Assembly: GCA_051710585.1 (NCBI GenBank)
Contig: JBPESP010000002.1
Span: forward strand, 310,001-374,000
Length of the DNA stretch: 64,000 nt
Direction of reading: 5' to 3'
Source of the DNA: JBPESP01 sp051710585
GTDB lineage: Bacteria; Pseudomonadota; Gammaproteobacteria; Enterobacterales; Enterobacteriaceae
This document shows positions 10,184-18,865 of this stretch, in pieces. Within the stretch, counting starts at the first letter, position 1; the number at the start of each line of letters is the position of its first letter. The notes under the pieces are model-generated. The model did not search any database, was not told where the DNA came from, and was given only the letters and a program-made list of their open reading frames with translations. Position numbers and translations under genes: made by a program.

Positions 10184-10968
10184 ACTTGCGTCTCCGGAAA
10201 GGAAGTTAAAAAACCGGTAAGCGGGCTGGTAGCGCTAGCCTGACAACGTTGCAATACCAGACACAGACCAGCCTGTCGGACCAATTCGCCGGCTTCTAGC
10301 GCACCACGGAAAGCACGTGCCATTACAATTGGATCCTGCGCCACGGCAATGGCCGTGTTAATCAATACTGCATCCGCACCCATTTCTATCGCTTCCAACG
10401 CCTGACTTGGCGCGCCTATACCTGCATCCACCACAACCGGTACCTGCGCCTGTTCGATAATAATACGCAAAAAATCACGGGTTTTTAGCCCCTGGTTTGA
10501 TCCGATAGGTGATCCTAACGGCATTACCGCCGCACAACCCACCTCTGCTAGCCGGCGGCAGAGGACTGGGTCGGCGCCACAATAGGGCAATACCACAAAC
10601 CCTTCTTTAACCAATTGCTCTGCTGCTTTTAATGTTTCTATCGGATCAGGCAACAGGTATTGCATATCTGGATGGATTTCAAGTTTAATCCAGTGAGTAC
10701 CCAGCGCTTCGCGCGCCAAACGAGCAGCGAACAAAGCTTCTGCGGCGGTTTTAGCACCAGACGTATTAGGCAGTAACCGAACACCGGCCTGCCGTAACAC
10801 CGGCAACAGAGCATCGTTACCGCTGCGTAAATCAATCCGGCGCATCGCTAGAGTAACCAGTTCACTGCCGGAGGCAAGGATAGCGTCCATCATCAACTGC
10901 ATTGAGGCGAATTTGCCAGTACCAATAAATAAACGCGACTGAAATGAAGTTCCTCCTAGGTTAAACAT
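10180..10968 (-). CDS. thiG: Thiazole synthase ThiG
   Basis: Combines 1-deoxy-D-xylulose 5-phosphate, sulfur from ThiS thiocarboxylate and dehydroglycine from ThiH into the thiazole phosphate of thiamine. It is 262 aa against 256 in E. coli. Conserved blocks are GTGKF near the start, LVTLAMRRIDLR, LLPNTSGAKTA, the segment W-KLEIHPD holding the Schiff-base lysine region, LPYCGADPVLC, and the phosphate-binding VVDAGIGAPSQA followed by MGADAVLINTAIA. The C-terminus is shorter in similarity (LVLQRCQASATSPLTGFL) but keeps SPLTGFL. It starts three bases after thiS ends and overlaps thiH by four bases. Intact. Confidence 0.97.
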   Translation of the reverse strand: MFNLGGTSFQSRLFIGTGKFASMQLMMDAILASGSELVTLAMRRIDLRSGNDALLPVLRQAGVRLLPNTSGAKTAAEALFAARLAREALGTHWIKLEIHPDMQYLLPDPIETLKAAEQLVKEGFVVLPYCGADPVLCRRLAEVGCAAVMPLGSPIGSNQGLKTRDFLRIIIEQAQVPVVVDAGIGAPSQALEAIEMGADAVLINTAIAVAQDPIVMARAFRGALEAGELVRQAGLCLVLQRCQASATSPLTGFLTSFPETQV

Positions 10969-10971
10969 AAT

Positions 10972-11172
10972 TTAGCCTCCAGCGATTGCTTGGAATAAGA
11001 GAACATTATCACCATCCTGCACCCGGTAATCTGCCCACTGCCAGCGTGGAATGATGATTTGATTGACCGCTAGGGCAGTATCCGACGCAGGGTAATGATA
11101 TTCCGTGAATAATACTGCCAGCGTCATAGACTGATCCAGCTCTAATGGAAGATCGTTAAGCATAATTTTCAT
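10972..11172 (-). CDS. thiS: Sulfur carrier protein ThiS
   Basis: Ubiquitin-like sulfur carrier, 66 aa. Its C-terminal diglycine is adenylated by ThiF and loaded with sulfur for ThiG. The protein ends LLFQAIAGG, the required Gly-Gly tail. I chose the ATG at 11172 (MKIMLNDLPLELDQ), which matches the E. coli start MQILFND and has GGAG upstream. An in-frame ATG at 11205 would add 11 residues that fit nothing in the family. The gene overlaps the 3' end of thiF by 17 bases and is followed three bases later by thiG. Confidence 0.95.
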   Translation of the reverse strand: MKIMLNDLPLELDQSMTLAVLFTEYHYPASDTALAVNQIIIPRWQWADYRVQDGDNVLLFQAIAGG

Positions 11173-12022
11173 CAAAAAAGTCTCCAAGTACTCCTGATTG
11201 TCCACCCGGGGGTGATGATACAGCAGCGCAAACCGAACAGTGAGGATCGCGGTTTAAGCGTAGAGTATGCCATTGTAAGGTTTTGCCATTGAATAATCGC
11301 AATTGGCCGGCGCTATCGCTCGGAATGCCGGAAAGAAATTTGATTGCCTCCAAGGCCTGGAGCGTACCCATCATACCAACTACAGGGCCTACAACCCCAG
11401 CGGTACGGCAATTGCGTTGCCGCTCCTCTTTTTTGTCTGGAAATAAGCAAGCATAGCAGCCCTCACTCCACGGCGGATATAATGTTAGCAACTGGCCGTC
11501 AAAACCAACCGCGCTGGCACTGATAAGCGCAGTTCCGTAGCGCAGACAGGCCGCATTGATAGCGTAGCGGGTCGCCATATTATCGCTACAATCCAACACT
11601 AGATTGGCGCGTGCAACCTGTTTCTCAAGCCAATCACCCTCTAGCCGCCGTGTAAGTGCCAGATAGCGGCTACTGGGATTTAGCGCCACCAGTGTCCGTT
11701 GCGCGATTTTTGCCTTCGACTGGCCGATATCATTGCTGCGGTAAAGAATCTGTCGTTGCAAATTGCTAATATGCAACGCATCATCATCGGCCAATAGTAG
11801 CGTGCCAACGCCAGCCGCTGCTAGATACAGGGCTGCTGGCGAGCCTAAACCGCCCAAGCCTGCTAGCAATACCGTGGCCGCCTGTAGGCATTCTTGACCT
11901 GTAATACCAATATCCTCCAATAAAAGCTGGCGGCTGTAGCGTAAAAAGGCGCGATCGTCCAATACTGCGGCCGTTGATGGACAAACGACAGTGACTGTGC
12001 TGCACTGTTGATTATCATTCAT
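11156..12022 (-). CDS. thiF: ThiS adenylyltransferase ThiF
   Basis: E1-like enzyme that adenylates the C-terminal glycine of ThiS and passes sulfur to it. It is 288 aa, longer than the 251 aa of E. coli at both ends. The nucleotide-binding loop GLGGLGSPAALYLAAAGVG follows the family start YSRQLLLEDIG. The adenylation region LDCSDNMATRYAINAAC, the zinc cysteines CYAC and CSVC, and the cysteine segment NCRTAGVVGPVVG are all present. The C-terminal extension after CSVC runs into thiS. The start overlaps the thiE stop by eight bases. Nothing suggests decay. Confidence 0.95.
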   Translation of the reverse strand: MNDNQQCSTVTVVCPSTAAVLDDRAFLRYSRQLLLEDIGITGQECLQAATVLLAGLGGLGSPAALYLAAAGVGTLLLADDDALHISNLQRQILYRSNDIGQSKAKIAQRTLVALNPSSRYLALTRRLEGDWLEKQVARANLVLDCSDNMATRYAINAACLRYGTALISASAVGFDGQLLTLYPPWSEGCYACLFPDKKEERQRNCRTAGVVGPVVGMMGTLQALEAIKFLSGIPSDSAGQLRLFNGKTLQWHTLRLNRDPHCSVCAAVSSPPGGQSGVLGDFFDENYA

Positions 12023-12662
12023 GCTTACGCTCCCATGCTACTATTTTTTTTTGTAGATCCACAGTCGCCTGGCGCCAGTCTGGCGCCCTAGTAATAGCGC
12101 TGACAACCGCAACACTACCAACCCCACAGGCTAACACCGCTTCTACCTGTTCACGACCAATGCCACCAATGGCAACCGTCGGGATCGACGATAGCCCAGA
12201 AACTAGACGTCGAAGCATATTTAATCCCTGTGGTTTGGATGGCATTACTTTAGTAGTAGTGGTAAAAATATGCCCAAGAGCAATATAAGAGGGCCGCCAG
12301 GCTAACGCACGCGCTACCTCTGCCCCATTATGAGTGGAGAGGCCCAATCGTAGACCGGCAGCGCGAATAGCGTCGGCGTCAGCGATATCCATATCCTCTT
12401 GCCCCAAATGCACACCGTAAGCACCATAATAAATACCCAGCTGCCAGTAATCGTTAATAAACACTCTGGCGTCGTAACAACGACCTAACAGGATCGCCGC
12501 TTCAATATCCGCCGTCACCTGCGCCTCACTGCTATCTTTTATTCGCAATTGCACCGTTTTGACGCCAGCATCCAGCATGCGCACCAGCCAGGCTAGTGAA
12601 TCTACTACCGGATAAAGGCCGAGTCGATGCGGTACCGGTGCGAAAGTAGAATTAATATTCAT
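12015..12662 (-). CDS. thiE: Thiamine-phosphate synthase ThiE
   Basis: Joins hydroxymethylpyrimidine diphosphate to thiazole phosphate to give thiamine phosphate. It is about 215 aa, the normal size. LGLYPVVDS begins the TIM barrel. VQLRIKDSS, INDYWQLGIYYGAYGVHLGQEDM, GLSTHNGAEV, YIALGHIFTTTTKVMPSKPQG and VAIGGIG follow in the expected order. I start at the ATG at 12662, seven bases from GGAG; a GTG one codon upstream is possible. It needs the pyrimidine product of ThiC, and that gene, directly upstream, is a pseudogene. Pyrimidine must therefore be salvaged or supplied from outside for ThiE to have a use. Confidence 0.96.
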   Translation of the reverse strand: MNINSTFAPVPHRLGLYPVVDSLAWLVRMLDAGVKTVQLRIKDSSEAQVTADIEAAILLGRCYDARVFINDYWQLGIYYGAYGVHLGQEDMDIADADAIRAAGLRLGLSTHNGAEVARALAWRPSYIALGHIFTTTTKVMPSKPQGLNMLRRLVSGLSSIPTVAIGGIGREQVEAVLACGVGSVAVVSAITRAPDWRQATVDLQKKIVAWERKHE

Positions 12663-12733
12663 CACTCAACTCCCTACTAAACGATGGTATTGTATATCCT
12701 CATCGCAGGCTTGGAACACTGAATCTATGTCTG

Positions 12734-14420
12734 TCATCCCCATAGATTTAACCTGGAGCGTATATGGGCATTGGCGTAATTACGAAGTTCGTGAGATATG
12801 TTTATTGAACAGAATTTCGGACAAAACATAGAGCAGAAATGTGTTACTTTACTCGCCGCATGCGGTAGCGTTTCATCGTGATATGCACGGGCAGTATCCG
12901 GATCCAACGCTAGATTAAATTGATCTTCCCAGCAAAATTCAAAGCACGCTTTCGACATAGCGTTATCACGGATTTGCGTGCCGGGATGGCCCTTGGCAAG
13001 ATCGCCGGCTTGAGCAGTTATTTTATACGTAGTAACCCCCTGTTTAACATATTCTTTATTTGGTAATCCCAGATACTCTTTCGCTATGACATAGCACAGC
13101 ATCGCGCTTCCATACCAGCCAATCAAAGCTGCGCTATTACCGGACGTAATATGGTCATAGCCGGGAGCAATATCGGTAGTAAGCAGTCCTAACGTATAGA
13201 AAGGTGCTTCATAGCAATGTGTCAACTGTTCTGTCATATTGCGCTGAATCATCTGCATCAGCACATGTCCAGAACCTTCAATCATGACCTGCACATCGTA
13301 CTACTCCAAAGCGGTTTTTGTTAACTTGCTCAAGGTATAAAGCTCGACAAATTGCACTTCATCGTTAGCATCCTGAATCAAACTGGTGCGAAGGCCGTCC
13401 CCAACAACAAAGCTACATCATAGGTGACGCAAATCTAGCAAATTTCATAGAAATGCGTACATAAGAAGTTTTCTCGGTGATGAAGTAGGTACTTATTTAG
13501 CCATGATAGAACCGCCGCGTGAGATGATAGCGGTCAGACGATGTGCGGTCATCAACACATAGCGTAATAGCACGCCTTCGTGCAGGGTAAAATAATCTAC
13601 GCCCTGTTCTGCTTTTTTCCAATAGCATGTCATGGAAAATATCCCAAGTGAGGTTTTCCACCACTCCCTGAACTTTTTCCAGTGCCTGATACAAAGGGAC
13701 AGTACCGACAGTACCGATAGATACTGGACTATTACGTAAAATACACTCACGTATTTCATAAATTTATCGCCCAGTAGAGGGGCATAACAGTATCTGCCCC
13801 CAATGAGCGGCCTATATCAGATTTTCTACCTCTTCTTCGATGGAAGAGGTCGCTACTGAGTTACTGATTTTAGCGTTGACTTTAACTAAAAATTGCCGAC
13901 CGATGATCATAAGCTCTGCTTCTGGATGATTTATGTTGACAGGAATAATGGCGCGGCTCGAGGCTACTTCCTGACGCACGAATGCAGCACTGATATTTTC
14001 GGCAGCACTGCGCCAAACGCTTGACAGGGATGCTGCTGGCGCAAGGTCTCTCTACGGATGCGTTTCCGCCCCATATTTCCCGTAGCGCGATAAATTCCAT
14101 TTCTGGCGTGATCATACTGGCACGGGCATAATGCAATTGAGTGATACAGCAGCCTGCACTGGCACACCGCGGTGTGGGCGGTGTAGGAAAGCGCAAGTGA
14201 TCTAGTCCAGTATCGACTCGGCGTGCACTGCTATAACTAGAACTAAATAAAGACACTGGTACGCTACCCTTTCACGCATCGGTACGCAGACTGACGAGTT
14301 CTGCCCCTGTATATAGATGCGGCGAGAGCGGGAGAAATCGATGCCAGTGATCGTATCAATAAACACCCGCGCCTGCGCGCGACGGATACGGCGAGGGGCT
14401 GGAAGAGAAGAGTGTGACAT
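12734..14420 (-). pseudogene. thiC: thiC pseudogene (HMP-phosphate synthase)
   Basis: ThiC makes the hydroxymethylpyrimidine phosphate half of thiamine from aminoimidazole ribotide. Pieces cover the full length in order. The N-terminal piece (14,420-14,205) has RRAQARVFIDTITGIDF...RIYIQG and PMRE. A middle piece has VTQLHYAR-like and ITPEMEFIA sequence. 13,690-13,500 has IYQALEKV, LLEKAEQGVDYFT and RLTAIISRGGSIMAK. 13,490-13,300 has GDGLR...IQDANDE. The longest open piece, 12,734-13,294, runs from MQVMIEGSGHV to the end. Frameshifts and a TAG (in ALE-stop-YDVQV) separate the pieces, and the C-terminus is truncated. The iron-sulfur motif, normally CSMCGPKFC, reads CSMFCPKFC, so even the open 3' part lost a cluster ligand position. 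Confidence 0.95.
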
Positions 14421-14525
14421 AGCAAGTTCCTAAATAAGATTACCGGGAGTTACTTGTCAGGAGCACTACAGGGAGAATAAGAGTGCCACGGGCATTAAGA
14501 AAAGGGATTGACACCAACATATCTA

Positions 14526-14625
14526 AATTACTCTTGTTTTATTCGCAGGTCTTAACTTGATCGAGGTATTGCTGATACCAAATTAATCAATCTCAGCCCA
14601 GCGTAACATACGTGCTAAACGCTCC
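14526..14625 (-). promoter_or_regulatory. Decayed TPP riboswitch (THI box) upstream of thiC
   Basis: Read on the minus strand, this leader lines up with the enterobacterial thiC riboswitch. The conserved CTGAGA is present (TCTCAG at 14,591-14,596 on the plus strand). The later element ending ACCTGCGAA is present (TTCGCAGG at 14,542-14,549). The sequence near CTTGTT also matches the E. coli leader. The central CCTGATCAGG part is broken (CTTGATCGAGG on the plus strand), and the flanking stems do not pair well. It is about 105 bases before the thiC remnant, the normal place. The switch is probably non-functional, which leaves open how thiEFSGH is now transcribed and controlled. Confidence 0.72.
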
Positions 14626-15098
14626 TAACAAAATAATGGCCCGCTAGATGGACTGCAAACCAGCTATACTTTCCTTACACTTAACCAGAGAGGATATACA
14701 TTGCGCTACCGCTACCGAGATAACTCAAGGCCTCTACAGGAGGGGTATTATTGATGCAGCCTCTACATCTTACTCCTTCAATTTCTGAAACAATTTATCC
14801 TCAGGAGGCGCACATCACTAATGCTTTTCTAAAGCCCGACAACACTTTTCTAGCATAACAGGTAGTTATTTTGTATCCAATTGCGTTTTTAATGTAGTAA
14901 CCCACTAAAGGCTTCTTTTGCAGATCTGCAATCATTAATGATCAATAAGTTTATTATTGCCAGCAACACATTTTGCTAAGTTTTATAACTGGTTTTTATC
15001 ATAATTGACTCTGAGCTGATATAAATAACCCTGCATAACTATGATAAATAAAAGCTAGCTTTTCTAGCTTGCATTGAATAAGAGGTGGTGCAACTAGA
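14626..15098. other. Unreadable spacer where rsd is expected
   Basis: About 470 AT-rich bases. E. coli order predicts rsd here on the minus strand, but I find no stretch that reads as Rsd or as any other protein. Confidence 0.4.
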
Positions 15099-15815
15099 AT
15101 GGAGGATGAACTTAGCGGGAATAAACAGGACTTAATGAGTGATTAACCTAGTAGCTAAACTATATCCGCCAAAAGAGAACCCTACCATTTTATAGCGTCG
15201 ATACCGACGGACTTACCCTATTTATGCCTACGCTGCCTATCAACAAATAGGCAAAGGCACTGTTATCTGGTGCGCTAAACGATACAGCGGAATATAATAT
15301 CAGTACGACAACCACTTAACGCTGAATGGGGATATATAGTTCGCGCAGAGTTCTAGCGCCTCCCATCATCACTGCAGCTACCGTGGTCACACAATAGCTG
15401 CAGTGATGATGGGAGTAAGGCCTGCTTGTGAGATCAGTATTGCAAACGATATTTCACCAGAAAATACGCCCAGCATTATCATGACCATGAGCATTCATTG
15501 TGATAAGCGAATTTTACTGACGCGTGACACAACCTGCATCGTAGGAGAAATATATACTGTTCTGCCAAGCTTTTAGAAATAGGGTAAATCGCAGATGTTG
15601 GTCAAAAATATGCGTTATGTGGCCTAGCTATTTCCCCATTCACTAATGATAGCGTTATGGCCGTATTATGATACGAATGATATTCGATACGATATCTGAA
15701 TAAGATTCTCAACACCGACCAGTATCATTACGACTACGCTGACTTAGGTCGATAGGAACCGTAGCACGCATCGGTAAAACTTGGCGTTATACGCTACAAT
15801 TTACATCTAATAGCA
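15099..15815 (+). pseudogene. nudC: nudC pseudogene (NADH/NAD-capped RNA pyrophosphatase)
   Basis: NudC is a Nudix hydrolase acting on NADH and NAD-capped RNA. Recoverable parts in order are: a start at 15,099; KLYPPKENP matching KLWLPKGELP; a cysteine-poor relic of the zinc ribbon near 15,390-15,450; KRYFTRKYA/RYYPQIAP; DKRILLTR matching the DDSILLAQHT strand; YTVLPSF for HTVLAGF; and KNMRYV...FPHSLMIALWPYYDTNDI matching [29 protein letters not shown]; then GTVAR. Many stops and frameshifts break it, including in the Nudix box. hemE follows at once, as in E. coli. A perfect 21-bp inverted repeat lies inside it. Confidence 0.8.
15360..15415. repeat. Perfect 21-bp inverted repeat with 14-base loop
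   Basis: The left arm (15,360-15,380, CTCCCATCATCACTGCAGC...) is the exact reverse complement of the right arm (15,395-15,415). The right arm belongs to the zinc-ribbon part of the nudC pseudogene, so the left arm looks like a templated inverted copy of it. No T run follows, which argues against a terminator. Confidence 0.9.
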
Positions 15816-15826
15816 AAGAAACCTAA

Positions 15827-16840
15827 ATGGTGAATTAAAAAAAACGACTGTTATTTTCGCACACTACTGCGCTAATCGATTGATGTAATACCTTTTTTGA
15901 AAGATACGCCAGGTCGGCCGTTATTTAGCAGAATATAAAGCGACGCACGCAAAAATGCTGGTAATTTTACCTCGTTCTAACTTAATACTGATCTGACCTG
16001 TGAATTAGCGCTGCAGCCACTGTGCCATTTTCCGCTAGATGCCGCCATTTTATTTTCTGATATTTATACATCCCAAACTCAATGGAACTAGGTTTGTTGT
16101 TTAAACAAGGTAAAGAACCGCTATTTTATCGGCTAATCCAACATTAGCTGGACATGTAAAAAAATATATCTATACCTGCTCCAGAGCAAAAGCTCGATTA
16201 TGTAATAAATGCGATGCCTTACCATCCAACTGCGTTCGCAAGAAGTGTTGCCGTCAATCAGCTTTTCAGGCAGTCCCTTGACGCTGGCCACTTGTATGGT
16301 GGAAGGTGCTACAGTAAGGCTTTTATAAAAAAAAATCAAAAAGATACTGTACGCCGACCCGGAAACGTTACATCTGCTATTGTATAAACTGGTGGTCAGT
16401 ATCGTACTGTATTTACCTCAACAGGTAAATCTGTCCCATCACTGACTATCGCAAGTTTTCCCTGTTTTATATACATAAAATTAGTGATGACCTACTTCGT
16501 AAGCAGTATTAGCGTTGGGTTTCGGTAACCTTATTCACCAAGAGGGCGCTCAAGAGCTGGAGGCGATAGCCCCACCGGCTGCGATACGTTTATCCCCAAA
16601 TGTAGCACTGATATTATAGACGCCTGCTTCCAAGTTGCGATAAAGTTGCGCTACAGGGTAATATGGATCCATCAGTTCTTTATGGTTTACTAGTATGAAG
16701 TAACGACTATTATTCTGGACGCTTTAGCCCGGTAGAAGGCATTTTCAACCTTTGGTGCGCAGTATTCATCAAGATATGCCACCAGTAAGCATGAACTATT
16801 TGTGGCAATGCTACACCGTCTATCGCAGAATTATCACTGT
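15827..16840 (+). pseudogene. hemE: hemE pseudogene (uroporphyrinogen decarboxylase)
   Basis: HemE decarboxylates uroporphyrinogen III in heme synthesis. Nearly the whole gene can be followed through frame changes. An ATG at 15,827 leads to LKNDCYFRTLLR-like sequence. Then come RYLAEYKATHAK, LALQPL...FPLDAAILFSDI, KLDYVINAM, ISFSGSPLTLATCMVEG, LYADPETLHLLLYKL, DYRKFSLFYIHKI, VTLFTK, KVALQGNMDPSVLYG, and an FNLG..HQDMPP relic near 16,760. The catalytic N-terminal arginine/aspartate region is broken by stops and a small deletion. It directly follows nudC as in E. coli. Loss of HemE means no own protoheme unless a second copy exists elsewhere. Confidence 0.9.
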
Positions 16841-18309
16841 TAAGAGATTCAGATGCAATATCACTGTACTCTGTATAAGACTGAAAGTAGCGATATATAG
16901 AATAAATTTCCAGCAATAAAGCAGAAAAATATGATTTAATACTCTTTGTTGGTCCATAAGACTTTTACATTAGACCCTGTCTCTGGTCTACATTTTAAGA
17001 GGGTGAAAGCGACTATCGGGAGTATGTATAGATCGCTGTCAATCAGCATATCTATTGCACTTAATGCTTAGTAAATTAAGCAACATAATATTGTTTTGCT
17101 AATATATAAACAAAACTCGAGTAATTGATGTATTTACTGATGAAATTAGTCTTTTTTTAAAAACACAAACGAAATCAGCGGTAGAATCCACTTTGATAAA
17201 ATCACCGAGTCTCTTAAATAGAGAGATGCAACCACTATTGGTTGGTTTTGGTACTTTCAAAATTTAATAATCGCGGGAAACGTGTTAACTGCAATCCACA
17301 GAATGGCAAAGAAATAAAAAATACCAGCTACCAATATTCTTTCCTTTCTTCCTCTAACGTATTTTAAATAATAAAATAAAAAAGTCTGCAGGGGATAAGC
17401 AGAAAAGTAATTCTATCTTTATTTCTCTTTACGCCTATGTAAACTCATTTAGTTTATGTCTAAAACAGTAACAAAATATAGCTATTAACAATAGCTATAT
17501 ACATCAAATTCACTATCAATAGAACTGAGAACAACCTAAAATCCTATAGTTTTACTTCGATGCGCATGACAATAATATCAGTGTTATACAGCATGAGCGC
17601 TAGCATAGACGGGAGTTTTGCTCAGCGATAACGAAAAGGCGCTTTATAAGCTTGAGGCGCCCCGCTAGATATGAACTAAGCACTAGGCACTTCGGGCCTT
17701 TGGCCACCTCAGCTCCAGTGTTCTGTCGGTAATGGTTTACTCCGCGGTTTTTCAGGCCAAAACGTATTCACAGCATCATTGCTGGTAATTAAAATATTCA
17801 TGGCGATCTAACATTTAATTTTAATAGTAAAAATAACGTATTATGTAGAAATATCATGGCAATCCCATACGCGTCGGCGACGCTAATAACTACATTATCT
17901 CAAATTGATTCGCTTGGCTAAAAAATAACGTAATGCCCTATACGCTGCTACCAGCGATGCATCAATACTGTCATAAAAAGAGAAGAAGGCCTATGAGATC
18001 ATAACCGATTCCTTGACACGTCCAGATCTTTATCCCAGCACCTTTAATAACCGTGATTTTTTTTTGCCGAATAAATACAACTCATTTGCTCGACCCCTAT
18101 CAATGAAAAGCTCTGTCTCATAGGTAGGCTCATAAAGCACCGAGGGCTTTCAGTTTTATTAGCCAAGGCATAAGTAGTATAAGCATAACGATTAAGCGTG
18201 TAGTATATCCATAATAATCTTAATTACTAGTTAGCTATAACGGAGCAAAAAACAAATATACTAAGGCGATGTGACATATATAGCAGGAACTGATTAGCAT
18301 ACCTTACGA
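16841..18309. other. Gene desert between hemE relic and IS3 tail
   Basis: About 1.5 kb, AT-rich, with no frame that reads as a protein. nfi, yjaG and hupA would be expected on the hemE side, and alr on the dnaB side, but none is recognisable. The only hint is on the minus strand near 17,560-17,810. There MNILITSNDAV and, further on, ALMLYNTDIIV resemble parts of SurE (MRILLSNDDGV; ALMRPRPDIVV). The match is too weak to name the gene. Confidence 0.35.
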
Positions 18310-18765
18310 TTCTTATCTATTCGCGAAGAAACTAGTGACTAATCTATATCGTTCTCTAAAATAGTATAATAACCATAAAACACTGGAAATTTCATGGAAA
18401 ACGTGTGCTAAACTAAACAAATTAGAGTGATAATCTGCTGCGATCAGGAAGCCACTATACGAATAAATAGTTCCGAGAAGTTGCTATAGTCTTACCAGAT
18501 TAAACAAAGCATAAGTCGGTATATTAACTTTTAGAATAATAGTCTGATAGAGCGCTTTTTCAGAGATCTTAAAAACGAGTGGATTATACCGGTAACGGGC
18601 TACTTAAAGCTTCATTGAAGTAACCATGACATTTCAAACTATATACTAAAATATCACAGTGTGCTCAGGTTGTATGAATATAATGCTAAGCTACCGCCAA
18701 ACAAATAAGAAAAATACCAAAAACTCCAACACGATGCTCACTTTGTGGTTAACATACTAAAAAGT
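18310..18765 (+). mobile_element. IS3-family transposase relic, 3' part (copy C)
   Basis: Reads across frames as the C-terminal rve (DDE) part of an IS3-family OrfB transposase: SRKFRQLL, then a degraded QIKQSMSRRGNCWDNS stretch, then IERFFRDLKNEWI-PVTGYLKFH, DISNYILKYHSVLRLYEYNAKLPPNK. Stops interrupt it, and the 5' two thirds are absent. It ends about 100 bases before the dnaB 3' end, where alr would be expected. It is non-functional. Confidence 0.8.
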
Positions 18766-18865
18766 ATGATTAGTAATCACAATATTGAACAAAGAGATCG
18801 AAGGGCGAATAAATTTAAAAACATAAAATAGAGTATTTTGGCCATAAATTGTGCGTCTAACGCAA

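Noticed and set aside
17560..17810. A surE relic on the minus strand (MNILITSNDAV and ALMLYNTDIIV).
   Set aside because: Only two short matches, no synteny support, and the part between cannot be aligned. Left as a hint in the desert entry.
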